DNA of 64,000 nucleotides from Halobacteria archaeon HArc-gm2 (GCA_025517465.1 JAOPKE010000003.1:434001-498000), one strand, 5' to 3'; shown: positions 44,039 through 53,067, numbered from the stretch's first letter. Made by a program: numbers and translations. Notes: generated from the sequence alone by a model not told the origin.

Positions 44039-46114
44039 ATGGACCTCGAATCGGTCTCGGGCGTCGGCAGCAAGACGGCCGACGCCCTCGCCGAACTCGA
44101 CGACCCGGAGCGCGCGCTCCGCGAGGGCGACGTCGCCGAACTGGCCCGCGCCCCCGGGATCAGCGAGGGGCGGGCCGCCCGCATCGCTCGCGCGGCTATC
44201 CGGGACGACCACGACGACCCCGGCGGGTTCCTGGCGACCGACCGCGCCCGCGAACTCTACCGGGACGCGCTCGACCTGCTCCAGGCGCGGACCGTCACGG
44301 ACTACGCCGCCAAACGCCTCGAGACGATCTACCCCAGTTCGGTTCCCGGGCGCATCGAAGCGGTCCGGGAGTTCGCCGAGCGAGCGATGGACCGTGAGCC
44401 CGACGCGGACGTGCTGGCCGCCCTGGAGGACGTCGAGCCACTCGTCGAACCCGGCGACGTCCGCGTCAGGGACCGGTGTCTCGCGACGAGCGACGCCGAG
44501 CGCTACGCCGAGGCACAGTCCGCGATTCCCGAGATATCGGTGGAAATCGTCGACGACACCCGCCAGCTCGCCGAGCTCGGGCGCAGCTACGCGACGGTCG
44601 TCGCGCTGGACGAGTCCTTCGCCGGCGTCGAGGTTGCGGGCGACGTCCGCGTCGAACCGGACGCTCTGGAGAACCCGGCCGACGTCGTCCCCGAGCGCCC
44701 GCTGGCCTTCTTCGCGCGCAATCGGGACCGCCTGCAGGCCGCGGCGAAAGTGCATCGGGTCGCGGACCTGGAGCCGGCCTGTGATCTGGACGCCCTCGAA
44801 TCGGCGCTCGACCGCCTCAACGAGGACGGCAGCGTCCGCGACGACGGCGAACTCGACCGGCTGTCGACGGCCGTCGACGACCTCGACGCCGCGGTGTCGA
44901 CGGCCGAATCGGTGGCCAACGACCATCTGCGGGAGGCCATCGAAGAGCAGGACGTCACCATCGAGGGGACGGACCTGCTATCGCTGGTCGAACGCGGCGC
45001 CGGCGTCGACTCGCTGCTCTCCCGGGAACTGGCCGACGAGTACGACCGCGCCGTCGAGAAGGCCCGCGACCACCTCGTCGACGCGCTCGACCTCCGGGAC
45101 ACCGAGGCGACCGCCCGGCGGGCGTTCCCCGACGACCCGACCTACCCCGTCGACCACGACGAGAACGCGGTGTCGCGCCTGCGCGAGGAACTGACGACTG
45201 CGCGGGACCGCCGGGCGGCCAGGCTCAAGCGCGAGGTGGCGAGCGACCTGGCAGGCCTGCGCGAGGACGCCGAGTCGCTGGTCGACGCCGCGCTCGAACT
45301 CGACGTGGAACTGGCCGTCGCCCGGTTCGCCGAGGACTTCGAATGTACGATTCCCGCCGTAGGAGGCGTCGACGGGGAGCCGGAAGACGAGCCCGGTTTC
45401 GCCATCGAGGGCGGGCGCTCGCCGCTGCTGGACGTCCCCTTCGACGACGTCGACCGGGTCGACTACCGCGTCGAGGGGATGGCCATCCTCTCCGGGGTCA
45501 ACAGCGGCGGGAAGACGTCGACCCTGGACCTGGTCGCGCTGGTGACCATCCTGGCCCACATGGGGCTGCCCGTCCCCGCCGAGTCGGCCCGCGTCGAGCG
45601 CGTCGCGGAACTCCACTACCACGCCAAGACGCAGGGCACCCTCGACGCGGGCGCCTTCGAGTCGACGTTGCGGGACTTCGGCGGACTGGTGACGGATATC
45701 AGTTCGGACCGACCGATCATGGTGCTCGTCGACGAACTGGAGTCCATCACCGAACCCGGCGCCGCCGCGACCATCATCGCCGGCATCCTCGAAGCGCTGG
45801 GCGAGCGCAACGCCACGGGCGTGTTCGTCTCCCACCTCGCGGGCGACGTCATCGACGCCGCCGACACCGACCTCACCGTCGACGGCATCCAGGCCGAGGG
45901 GCTCGTCGAGGGCGAACTCCGGGTGAATCGCTCGCCGGTCAAGGGGACGCTCGCACGCTCGACACCGGAGCTCATCGTGGAAAAGTTGGCTGAAAGCGAG
46001 GCCGAACGCAGAGAGGCCTCGAACAGCGCGAGCGACGGGGAGCGAACGGCGGCGAACGGCGGCGAGCCCGGAGGCGGTTTCTACGATGATTTGTTGGCGA
46101 AGTTTGAGGAGTAG
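44039..46114 (+). CDS. MutS-like ATPase with N-terminal helix-hairpin-helix
   Basis: Starting at ATG 44039, the 691-residue protein has an N-terminal HhH motif (LESVSGVGSKTADALAEL), a long helical middle with coiled-coil character, and a C-terminal MutS ATPase domain: Walker A GVNSGGKTSTL near residue 487, Walker B PIMVLVDELESITEPG near 560 and a VFVSHLAGDVI switch. It lacks the mismatch-recognition domain, so it resembles archaeal MutS-domain-V proteins of the MutS2/MutS5 group rather than MutS1. A CCCTTTTGC TATA-like element is about 30 bases upstream of this start. The longer frame upstream runs through the hairpin array and is unlikely to be translated. Confidence 0.85.
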   Translation: MDLESVSGVGSKTADALAELDDPERALREGDVAELARAPGISEGRAARIARAAIRDDHDDPGGFLATDRARELYRDALDLLQARTVTDYAAKRLETIYPSSVPGRIEAVREFAERAMDREPDADVLAALEDVEPLVEPGDVRVRDRCLATSDAERYAEAQSAIPEISVEIVDDTRQLAELGRSYATVVALDESFAGVEVAGDVRVEPDALENPADVVPERPLAFFARNRDRLQAAAKVHRVADLEPACDLDALESALDRLNEDGSVRDDGELDRLSTAVDDLDAAVSTAESVANDHLREAIEEQDVTIEGTDLLSLVERGAGVDSLLSRELADEYDRAVEKARDHLVDALDLRDTEATARRAFPDDPTYPVDHDENAVSRLREELTTARDRRAARLKREVASDLAGLREDAESLVDAALELDVELAVARFAEDFECTIPAVGGVDGEPEDEPGFAIEGGRSPLLDVPFDDVDRVDYRVEGMAILSGVNSGGKTSTLDLVALVTILAHMGLPVPAESARVERVAELHYHAKTQGTLDAGAFESTLRDFGGLVTDISSDRPIMVLVDELESITEPGAAATIIAGILEALGERNATGVFVSHLAGDVIDAADTDLTVDGIQAEGLVEGELRVNRSPVKGTLARSTPELIVEKLAESEAERREASNSASDGERTAANGGEPGGGFYDDLLAKFEE

Positions 46115-46203
46115 GACGGTCTGAGCGGAGCGAAGACCGTCGAAACGACGAACGGCGACCGCAGGGAGCCGTGAGGCAGGCCGGGCCCGAACGGAGTGAG
46201 GGG
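46115..46203. repeat. Stem-loop repeats after the MutS-like gene
   Basis: The hairpin 46115-46141 (GACGGTCT/AGACCGTC, loop GAGCGGAGCGA) begins right after the stop codon. Two smaller 11-nt-loop hairpins follow: CGGC/GCCG around GACCGCAGGGA, and CCC/GGG around GAACGGAGTGA. The block resembles 19481-19540. It might act as a terminator, though it has no T run. Confidence 0.65.
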
Positions 46204-46331
46204 GCGGCTCAAGTCCAACCGCAGCGACGCATTCGAAATCGCAGGACAAAGACGGATTCGACTGTCCCGTCGCCCGCTAGCTTTACGCCATCAGGCCACC
46301 TACGTGAAATACGCTACCGTCCCACACAGCC

Positions 46332-46559
46332 ATGAACAGACAGCACCGACGACTGGCGGGGGAGTGCGCCGATCTCAGAGAGCGGCTCGCCGATACGGAG
46401 GAGCGCGTGGAACAGCTACAGAACACCCTGCAGGCCGTCGCCCGGGAGGCCGGCATCGCCTCGGTCACGCATCCCTGTCGGCGGTGCGAACAGAGCCTGC
46501 TGCTCGTCCGCGACGGGCGAATCTACTGCCCCAGCTGCCGGTACGGCCGGTCGGTCTGA
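46332..46559 (+). CDS. Small coiled-coil zinc-ribbon protein
   Basis: The 75-residue protein has an N-terminal coiled coil (LAGECADLRERLADTEERVE, LQNTLQAVAREAG) and a C-terminal zinc ribbon with CRRC and CPSC. It is unusual among neighbours in having more Arg than acidic residues. The family is not recognised; such coiled-coil plus ribbon proteins are often adaptor or nucleic-acid-binding proteins. Confidence 0.7.
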   Translation: MNRQHRRLAGECADLRERLADTEERVEQLQNTLQAVAREAGIASVTHPCRRCEQSLLLVRDGRIYCPSCRYGRSV

Positions 46560-46618
46560 CCGGGCCCGGCGAGACACCGATCGAAAGGTACCTGTCCCGG
46601 GCGGCCCGTTCCACGGGC

Positions 46619-47047
46619 ATGCGACGACGGACACTACTGGGGACGATAGCCGGGTCTTCGCTCGCTGGGCTCGCGGGCTGTAGTAGCAACGGCGGCGACG
46701 GGTCGGGCGGTGACGGCGGCGCCGAAGAGAACGAAGTCGCAGTCGGGCCCGGGGGGTCGCTGACCTTCTCTCCCGAGACGATCATCGTCTCGCCCGGGAC
46801 GACCGTGACCTGGACGTTCGAGAGCGCCTCGCACAACGTCTCCTGTAATCCCGAGCACGACAGCGCCGACGCGGTGTCGCTGCCCGAGGACGCCGAGCCG
46901 TTCGCCTCCTACGAGGGGGACGACCGGTTCGCCACCGAGGAGGAGGGCGCGACGTTCGAACACACCTTCGAGGTCGAAGGGACGTACGACTACGTCTGCG
47001 TCCCCCACGTGACCAGCGGGATGGTCGGAACCGTGGAAGTGGAGTAG
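46619..47047 (+). CDS. Halocyanin/plastocyanin-like blue copper lipoprotein
   Basis: Starting at ATG 46619, the 142-residue protein has a TAT signal (MRRRTLLGTIAGSSLAGLAG) with lipobox Cys, then a cupredoxin domain. Type-1 copper ligands are visible: His in ESASHNVSC, and Cys, His and Met in YDYVCVPHVTSGMVGTVEV. It should be anchored outside the membrane and carry electrons. Any partner oxidoreductase is not encoded next to it. Confidence 0.92.
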   Translation: MRRRTLLGTIAGSSLAGLAGCSSNGGDGSGGDGGAEENEVAVGPGGSLTFSPETIIVSPGTTVTWTFESASHNVSCNPEHDSADAVSLPEDAEPFASYEGDDRFATEEEGATFEHTFEVEGTYDYVCVPHVTSGMVGTVEVE

Positions 47048-47137
47048 CTCGAGAGTCGGCTTCTGCGAACGGAACATCCGGTGCAGCGTGTGATTGCCAC
47101 GCGTTCCCGCGATCGGCCCCGTCGCCCTCTGTCGGTT

Positions 47138-47194
47138 TCACTTTCACCGTAAGTGGTAAATCGTTAAGTGTCGGCAGCACCCCAGTGAAAGTGA
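47138..47194. promoter_or_regulatory. 10-bp inverted repeat at the orc1/cdc6 start
   Basis: TCACTTTCAC (47138-47147) and GTGAAAGTGA (47185-47194) are exact inverted repeats 37 bases apart; the right half ends on the A of the ATG at 47194. The first half is part of TTTCACTTTCACCG, faintly like the TTTCAC-type core of origin recognition boxes. It could be an autoregulatory site for the Orc protein. Confidence 0.5.
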
Positions 47195-48321
47195 TGAGCG
47201 ACGACCCCGGAGACGATATGCTCGGGTGGGACGAGTCCGTGTTCCGCAACGAGCACGTCTTCGAGATCGACTACCTCCCCGAGACGTTCAAACACCGGGA
47301 GACGCAGATGGAGACGCTCAAGTACTCGCTGCGGCCCGCGGTCCGGGGCTCCCGACCGCTGAACGTCATCGCCCGCGGGCCGCCCGGGACCGGCAAGACG
47401 ACGGCGACGCAGATACTCTTCGACGAGTTGCGCGCCCAGACCGAGGTGCAGGCGGTGCGGGTCAACTGCCAGGTCGACTCCACCCGCTACGCCGTGTTCT
47501 CGCGTCTCTTCGCCGAGATCTTCGACTACGAACCGCCGTCGTCGGGCATCTCTTTCAAGAAGCTGTTCTCCCAGATCACCGACCGCCTCGTCGAGCGCGA
47601 GGAGGTGCTCGTGGTCGCGCTGGACGACGTCAACTACCTCTTCTACGAGTCCGAGGCCAGCGACACGCTGTACTCGCTGTTGCGCGCTCACGAGGCCCAC
47701 TCGGGCGCGAGGATCGGCGTCATCGGCATCTCATCGGACCTGGATCTCGACGTCATCGACGAACTCGACACGCGCGTCCAGAGCGTCTTCCGGCCCGAGG
47801 AGATCTACTTCAACAAGTACGACCAGACCGAGATCGTCGACATCCTCAGAGAGCGCGTCGACCGGGGCTTCCACGAGGGCGCCGTCGGCCCGCAGGTGCT
47901 GGACCGCGCGGCCGAGTTCACCGAGGAGCAGGGCGGTGACCTGCGGGTCGGCATCGACCTGCTCCGGCGTGCGGGGATGAACGCCGAGATGCGGGCCTCC
48001 CGCTCCGTCGAGACCCAGGACGTCGAGAAGGCCTACGACAAGTCGAAGTACGTCCACCTCTCCCGGCGGCTGGGCGAACTCACCGACTCCGAGAGCGCCC
48101 TCGTCGAGGTCATCGCCGAGAACGACGGCGAGCGCGCCGGCGACATCTACGAGGCGTTCAACGACCAGACCGACCTGGGCTACACCCGCTACTCGGAGAT
48201 CATCAACAAGCTCGACCAGCTCGGCATCATCGAGGCGAGCTACACCAACGTCGAGGGACGGGGCCGGTCGCGGGAACTGACGCTGCAGTACGACTCTGAC
48301 GCCGTGCTGGAGCGGCTGTAG
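47194..48321 (+). CDS. Orc1/Cdc6-family replication initiation protein
   Basis: The 375-residue protein has Walker A ARGPPGTGKTTATQIL near residue 68, Walker B VVALDDVNYLFYE near 142, sensor and Arg-finger regions (VQSVFRPEEIYFNKYDQTEI) and a C-terminal winged helix (RYSEIINKLDQLGIIEASYT). Haloarchaea carry several such paralogues, some at origins and some not. No clear cluster of origin recognition boxes is seen nearby, so this may be one of the non-origin or regulatory paralogues. I prefer ATG 47194 to upstream GTG codons. Confidence 0.92.
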   Translation: MSDDPGDDMLGWDESVFRNEHVFEIDYLPETFKHRETQMETLKYSLRPAVRGSRPLNVIARGPPGTGKTTATQILFDELRAQTEVQAVRVNCQVDSTRYAVFSRLFAEIFDYEPPSSGISFKKLFSQITDRLVEREEVLVVALDDVNYLFYESEASDTLYSLLRAHEAHSGARIGVIGISSDLDLDVIDELDTRVQSVFRPEEIYFNKYDQTEIVDILRERVDRGFHEGAVGPQVLDRAAEFTEEQGGDLRVGIDLLRRAGMNAEMRASRSVETQDVEKAYDKSKYVHLSRRLGELTDSESALVEVIAENDGERAGDIYEAFNDQTDLGYTRYSEIINKLDQLGIIEASYTNVEGRGRSRELTLQYDSDAVLERL

Positions 48322-48397
48322 CACCGGCGGTGGCCGGTGTGTGGAGAAGTGCCCCGCGACGGCAACCGTTATTCCGCCAGTGTGAGCAGTCGTGGGC

Positions 48398-48919
48398 ATG
48401 CCAGGTCCTGCATTCCTCACCGGCGACCGCCTGACCCTGCAGGCGGTGACGACCGACGACTGCGAGTTCATCGCGAATCACTGGAACGAGCCGCGGATAC
48501 GGCGATACACCAGCCAGCACGACCCCCAGTCTGTGTCCGACGTGCGCGAGATGGTCGAAGAGAGCGACGATAGCTTCGTGGATTTTCTCCCCTGTCGGGA
48601 CGGCGAGCCGGTCGGGTTCGCCTGGGCGTTCAACGTGAACGACGTCAGCGGCCACGGCGAGATCGGCTACTGGATCGTCGAGTCGGAGCGCGGGCAGGGC
48701 TACGCCACGGAGACGGTCGACCTGCTGGCCGAGTGGGCGTTCCACGACCGGCAACTCCACCGGCTCCAGGCCCGCGTGTTCGCTGGCAACGAGGCGTCGA
48801 TGCGCGTCCTGGAGAAGGCCGGCTTCGAGCGCGAGGGCGCCATGCGAGAGGCCTACCGCGTCGAGGGGGAGTTCGTCGACGCGGCGCTGTTCGGCCTGCT
48901 CGCCCGCGAGTGGGAGTAG
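48398..48919 (+). CDS. GNAT-family acetyltransferase (RimJ/RimL type)
   Basis: The 173-residue protein shows the RimJ/L pattern: FLTGDRLTLQAVTTDDCEFI, HGEIGYWIVESERGQGYATE at the acetyl-CoA site, and NEASMRVLEKAGFEREGAMR near the end. Such enzymes acetylate protein N-termini or small amines. The start is the ATG at 48398. It stands alone downstream of orc1/cdc6. Confidence 0.9.
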   Translation: MPGPAFLTGDRLTLQAVTTDDCEFIANHWNEPRIRRYTSQHDPQSVSDVREMVEESDDSFVDFLPCRDGEPVGFAWAFNVNDVSGHGEIGYWIVESERGQGYATETVDLLAEWAFHDRQLHRLQARVFAGNEASMRVLEKAGFEREGAMREAYRVEGEFVDAALFGLLAREWE

Positions 48920-48982
48920 GTGTGAGCTGTTATATCCGAGCGGGGAGAAGTTACATAAAGGATCCTTCGTAATGAGTGGCTG

Positions 48983-49690
48983 ATGAGTAACTCATTCGAA
49001 CACGACGCGATGGGCGGACACGCGACGCCGTCGCTGAACCTCGGCAAGATCACCGGGATGGCCACGGCGCTGGTCGTCCTCAACGTCGTCCTGATGCTGG
49101 CGCTGGCCTACACGCCGGTGGGCCCCATCGCCGCGGGGCTGTTCTCGAACTTCTTCATCGGGATCGCCATCTTCGTCGTCACCGTCGGGGGCGGATTCTG
49201 GGTATCGAACAAGGGGATCGAGAGCGGCAGTTTCCCGCTGGCCGGCGTCGGCGTGACGATGATACAGGCCGGCTATGGCCTCTTCGGCGCGGCTATCCTC
49301 GCTGTGTTCGGTCAGCAGCAGGCACTCTGGATTCCGGCACTCGCCATCACCGCCGTCATCACGGGCCTCATCACCGCGGTCGTCGCCCTCGTCGTGTTCA
49401 AGACCGACCACTCCTTCGCCAACTGGCAGAAGTACTCCTGGGGCTTCTTCATCGGCGGGTTCGCGCTCGGTGCAGCCGGCTTCTTCATCAATCCGATGCT
49501 CATGCTGGTCGCCGGGGTGCTGTTCTTCCTCGGTTTCGTCGTCGACCTGACCTACGAGATCTGGGCCGTCAAGGCCAACCGCTACGCCAGCGACCTGCGC
49601 AACGCCATCGGCATCTACGTCGCCGTGATGGGCGTGTTCGTTCACGTCCTCCAGCTCGTCCTCCGCGTGCTCTCGATGCTGGACAACTGA
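48983..49690 (+). CDS. Multi-pass membrane protein (Bax inhibitor 1-like)
   Basis: The 235-residue protein has about seven hydrophobic segments and a short polar N-terminus (MSNSFEHDAMGGHATPSL). Topology and the last helices (LRNAIGIYVAVMGVFVHVLQ) resemble haloarchaeal BI-1/YccA-like proteins. GTTACATAAAGG about 35 bases upstream is a plausible promoter. Function is unknown. Confidence 0.65.
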   Translation: MSNSFEHDAMGGHATPSLNLGKITGMATALVVLNVVLMLALAYTPVGPIAAGLFSNFFIGIAIFVVTVGGGFWVSNKGIESGSFPLAGVGVTMIQAGYGLFGAAILAVFGQQQALWIPALAITAVITGLITAVVALVVFKTDHSFANWQKYSWGFFIGGFALGAAGFFINPMLMLVAGVLFFLGFVVDLTYEIWAVKANRYASDLRNAIGIYVAVMGVFVHVLQLVLRVLSMLDN

Positions 49691-50157
49691 TTCCGGGGCG
49701 GTTTTTCTGGACGCTCGGTGAGAGTCGACGAAAACACCGCAGACAGAGGAAAGCCCTCGGCCCGCTCCGGGCCCGCGACTCGCTGTCGTCCGAGAATCGA
49801 AGATTCTCGTGATGACGAAAGACGGCGCGCCGTCTTTCGAACCACGCGCGCTCCCTGCGGTCGCGTGCTTACTTCGTCGGGGCTCCCGGACCGAGCCTCG
49901 CCCTTTCATTCCTCCAGGGAACCTCATTGCTCGCCCGGCCTCACTTCGTTCGACCCGCGCTCACGATTGAACCACCAAATCTCCCCGGATTCGCGCCTTG
50001 CTCACGGCTACGCCGTTCGCGCGATAGGTGGTGTGGTCCGAAAATCGCGGAGCGATTTTCGTCATCACGAGAGAGCTTCGCTCTCTCGAACGACTCCGCG
50101 CCACCCCGTCCGCGCCGAATCGCGCTTCCTCCAGCACGACCGCCAGTTCGTCCTTAG
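49691..50157. repeat. Truncated terminal-inverted-repeat element (copy B) in a gene-free gap
   Basis: GAAAGCCCTCG occurs at 49749-49759 and internal hairpins, the CGCCCTTTCA segment, CTCCCCGGATTCG and a GAATCGCGCTTCCTCC core follow in the same order as in copies A and C. The matching CGAGGGCTTTC right end is absent, and the similarity stops where the DUF99 stop codon lies (50158). The two flanking genes converge on it. Confidence 0.65.
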
Positions 50158-50727
50158 CTACCGCCTAAAGTCGTCGCGGGCGAACTCGTCGGTGGCCCTG
50201 GCAGCCAGCCTGGCGACCCGGAGTGGTTCGGGACGGCCACCTTCGGGCGTGAACCCGCGGACCGCGTCATTCGCCGCGTCGTCGTCGATGCCGACGTTGC
50301 GGACGAAGACAGTCTCGTCGTTGACCGAGAGTCGCCGGCGGTCGGGCAGGTCGTGGTAGGTCGCCAGTCGGTCGCGGACGACGTCGGCGTCGTCCAGCGC
50401 CTCGCGGATGGCCGGTTCGAGGCCGAGACTCTCCTCGAAAGTGACCGAGAGCACCGGCAGGTCCGTCGCCTCGTGAATGCGATGGAGGTCGAGGACGTTG
50501 AACCAGGCGGGCGCGATGCCGGCGACGAAGAGGTACTGGAGGTCTTCCCGGTCGAGTCGGGCGACCATCTCGCAGACGGCGGCGGTCGCGTCGCTGCCGC
50601 CGACGGTACAGCTCCCGAAAACGAAGCCGTCAGTGACCCTGTCCGCTCGCACGACGCTGCCGGCGAGCGTGCTGAACCCTTCCTGGTAGGATTCGGCGAC
50701 GCCGAGGGCGCGCGCCCCGGCCTTCAT
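50158..50727 (-). CDS. DUF99 family protein
   Basis: The 189-residue protein starts MKAGARALGVAESYQEGFST and has FVFGSCTVGGSDATAAVCEM and FVAGIAPAWFNVLDLHRIHE, features of archaeal DUF99 (UPF0215) proteins of unknown function, thought to relate to endonuclease V-like folds. Its ATG overlaps the stop of the upstream DUF5786 gene by one base. The stop codon abuts a truncated repeat element. Confidence 0.87.
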   Translation of the reverse strand: MKAGARALGVAESYQEGFSTLAGSVVRADRVTDGFVFGSCTVGGSDATAAVCEMVARLDREDLQYLFVAGIAPAWFNVLDLHRIHEATDLPVLSVTFEESLGLEPAIREALDDADVVRDRLATYHDLPDRRRLSVNDETVFVRNVGIDDDAANDAVRGFTPEGGRPEPLRVARLAARATDEFARDDFRR

Positions 50728-50912
50728 TACGTGTTCTCGTCGGTCTTGATGTCCTTCAGACGGTCCAGCAACTCGTCGTTCGAGGCCGTGAACTCGTACT
50801 CGACCTCGCCCTCGTGGGTGTTCTCGGCCGTGTCGACACCCTCGTCGTCTTCGAAGTCCGTGTCATACTCCTGATTATCTTGTTCCGATTCGTCGTAGCT
50901 CCCAAACCCCAT
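50727..50912 (-). CDS. Small acidic DUF5786-type protein
   Basis: The 61-residue protein (MGFGSYDESEQDNQEYDTDF then EVEYEFTASNDELLDRLKDI) is very acidic and matches a short family widespread in haloarchaea, of unknown function. The N-terminal half is probably disordered and the C-terminal half helical. It overlaps the DUF99 start by one base, so the two are likely one operon. Confidence 0.8.
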   Translation of the reverse strand: MGFGSYDESEQDNQEYDTDFEDDEGVDTAENTHEGEVEYEFTASNDELLDRLKDIKTDENT

Positions 50913-51017
50913 ACACGAAAGACTATGAGGTTCTTATTGAAAAATCACTCGCCGGAAAAGTTGGCAACCTTACACTACTTCGCCACACTCAAGCGGCGAC
51001 CGGCCGACCACGTGTCC

Positions 51018-51629
51018 ATGGAGGTCCACACTGTTACCGACGCCGCGGAGTCGTTCACCTGCAACGCCTACCTGGTCGACGGCGAAGTCACGACGCTGGT
51101 CGACGCCGGCGCCTACCCTGGCGTCGTCAGTACGATCAAAGAGCACGTCGACGACGTCGACAGGGTCGTCCTCACCCACCAGCACGGCGACCACGTCGCG
51201 GAACTCGACGCGGTGCTGGACGCCTTCGACGCCGACCTGTCCGCCTACGGGTCACACCCGCGACGGGACCAAGGGATCGACGACGGCGACTCGGTCCAGA
51301 TCGGCGACGAGGAATTCGAGGTGGTGTACACGCCGGGCCACGCCGACGACCACGTCTCGTTCGTCTCCGGGTCCGCGCTGTTCTCGGGCGACGTCGTGGT
51401 TCACGACGACGGCGCCTTCGACGACGGCAGTTTCGGTCGAACCGACATGGCGGGTCAGTCGCGCGACCGACTCGTCGAGTCTATCCGTCACCTGCTCGAC
51501 CGCATGCCCGACTCCGTGGACCAGATGTACTCGGGCCACGGCGGCGTGTTCGAGGGCGACGTCCGCGAGGTCGTCGAGCGCGCGCTCGAGCGGGCGGAGC
51601 GCAGAGAGCCGAAGTACCCCGACGAATAG
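51018..51629 (+). CDS. Metallo-beta-lactamase-fold hydrolase
   Basis: From ATG 51018 the 203-residue protein has the zinc motif LTHQHGDHVAEL near residue 55, YTPGHADDHVSFV near 113, SGDVVVHDDGAFDDG and a final SGHGG His. It is a glyoxalase II-like hydrolase; the substrate is unknown. The AT-rich upstream region (50913-51000) probably carries divergent promoters for it and the DUF5786 gene. Confidence 0.88.
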   Translation: MEVHTVTDAAESFTCNAYLVDGEVTTLVDAGAYPGVVSTIKEHVDDVDRVVLTHQHGDHVAELDAVLDAFDADLSAYGSHPRRDQGIDDGDSVQIGDEEFEVVYTPGHADDHVSFVSGSALFSGDVVVHDDGAFDDGSFGRTDMAGQSRDRLVESIRHLLDRMPDSVDQMYSGHGGVFEGDVREVVERALERAERREPKYPDE

Positions 51630-51684
51630 GGCGACGAGAGCTGGCGCTCGCAACTCGGAGAAGATCCGAAGAGCGGCCGCAGAA

Positions 51685-51834
51685 TCAGGTCGACCGCGGC
51701 TCGCTCGCCTTCGGCCGCAGCTTCTTGTACCCGCACTTGCGGCACTTCTCGGCACCGCCGGGGTTCCGGGCGTTACAGCGCATGCAGATCTGTTTGTTGA
51801 GGAGTCGCTCCGACGCTTGCTCGAACTTGGCCAT
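51685..51834 (-). CDS. rpl40e: 50S ribosomal protein L40e
   Basis: The 49-residue protein reads [20 protein letters not shown], then [15 protein letters not shown] and a basic tail. Four Cys in two CxxC pairs form the L40e zinc ribbon of the large ribosomal subunit. The basic composition contrasts with the acidic neighbours, as expected for a ribosomal protein. The start at 51834 is fixed by the conserved MAKFEQA. Confidence 0.93.
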   Translation of the reverse strand: MAKFEQASERLLNKQICMRCNARNPGGAEKCRKCGYKKLRPKASEPRST

Positions 51835-51996
51835 ACCCACCCTTGACGGGCCTGCGTGGTTAAGCGTTTCCGAATTCGCCGCTCAGCGAATACCGTCGCT
51901 GACGAGAAGAACAACTCGAAAGCCCCCGGCCGCTCAATCGGCGACCAGACTTCACTGGCCCACCGCCGTTAAACCCCGGCAGCCCGACGTGCGAGT

Positions 51997-53043
51997 ATGT
52001 ACGACCGGATCGCGGACCAGCCGCTTACTGTCGAGGGGTACGACCTCACCCGCCAGGAGAAGGACACCTCCAGCGGGTTCACGCGGGCGACGACCACCGT
52101 CACACTGCGCGGGGAGGGCGTCGAGGGGAAAGGTGAGGACGTCACCTACGACACCGAAGACCACGACGCGTTCGAAGCGTTCGACGCCGACCTGTCCGGC
52201 GAGTACACGCTCGATTCGTTCTCCACGTTTCTCGACGACGTCGACCTGTGGCCCGAACCGCCACAGCGCGAGACGTCACGGCACTACCGGCGGTGGGCCT
52301 TCGAGAGCGCGGCGCTGGATCTGGCCCTGAATCAGGCCGACACCGACCTCGGGAGCGCCCTCGGCCGGGAGTACGACCCGGTGCGATTCGTCGTCTCGAC
52401 GCGGCTCGCCGAGGACGAGGGCACCCCCTCGACCGACCGGGTCGACCACTGGCTCGACGTCGACCCGGGGATGGAGTTCAAACTCGACCCGACGCCGGCG
52501 TGGGACGCGGACGTGGTCGCCCACCTGGCCGACACCGACGCCGTCCGCGTGGTGGACCTGAAGGCCCTCTACGAGGACTCCCAGGTCGAGACGCCCGCGG
52601 AACCGGAGTTCTATCGCCGTATCGTGACGGGGTTCCCCGACGCTGTCGTCGAGGACCCGGGCGTCACCGAGGAGACTCGCTCGGTGTTCGACGGCCACGA
52701 GAATCGGGTGTCGTGGGACTACCCTATCACCGGCGTCGAGAGCGTCGAGGCGCTGCCGTTCGACCCCGAGTGGCTCAACTGCAAGCCCTCGCGGTTCGGC
52801 ACCGTCGAGTCGCTGCTCGACTTTCTGGCCTACTGCGAGCGAAACGGGATTTCACTGTACGGCGGCGGCCAGTTCGAACTCGACGTCGGTCGCGGCCAGA
52901 TCCAGCTCCTGGCGTCGCTGTGCTATCCGGACGGGCCGAACGACGTCGCCCCGGGCGGCTACAACGCGCCGGAACCCCAGGCAGGGCTGCCGAGCAGTCC
53001 GCTCTCACCGCCGGAGAAGCCGACGGGCTTTCGGTGGCCGTAG
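51997..53043 (+). CDS. Enolase-superfamily protein (mandelate racemase/muconate-lactonising-like)
   Basis: The 348-residue protein has an N-terminal capping domain and a barrel with Lys and Asp motifs in unusual contexts: EFKLDPTPAWDADVVAHLAD, VRVVDLKALYEDS, VEDPGVTEETRSVFDG and WLNCKPSRFGTVESLLDFLA. These follow the order of metal ligands in enolase-superfamily enzymes. Catalytic residues cannot be fixed by eye, and the reaction is unknown. It stands between rpl40e and a small gene, divergent from the former. Confidence 0.75.
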   Translation: MYDRIADQPLTVEGYDLTRQEKDTSSGFTRATTTVTLRGEGVEGKGEDVTYDTEDHDAFEAFDADLSGEYTLDSFSTFLDDVDLWPEPPQRETSRHYRRWAFESAALDLALNQADTDLGSALGREYDPVRFVVSTRLAEDEGTPSTDRVDHWLDVDPGMEFKLDPTPAWDADVVAHLADTDAVRVVDLKALYEDSQVETPAEPEFYRRIVTGFPDAVVEDPGVTEETRSVFDGHENRVSWDYPITGVESVEALPFDPEWLNCKPSRFGTVESLLDFLAYCERNGISLYGGGQFELDVGRGQIQLLASLCYPDGPNDVAPGGYNAPEPQAGLPSSPLSPPEKPTGFRWP

Positions 53044-53067
53044 ACGACCGTCTCACGCAGTACCCCG

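Noticed and set aside
41926-44184. A 752-residue version of LarE extending antisense over minD and the hairpin array
   Set aside because: Only the last 292 residues have LarE motifs; the extension is the complementary strand of MinD and of repeats.
47050-47193. Replication origin next to orc1/cdc6
   Set aside because: Only one inverted pair of TTTCAC-like sequence is seen; there is no cluster of origin recognition boxes or long AT-rich unwinding element.
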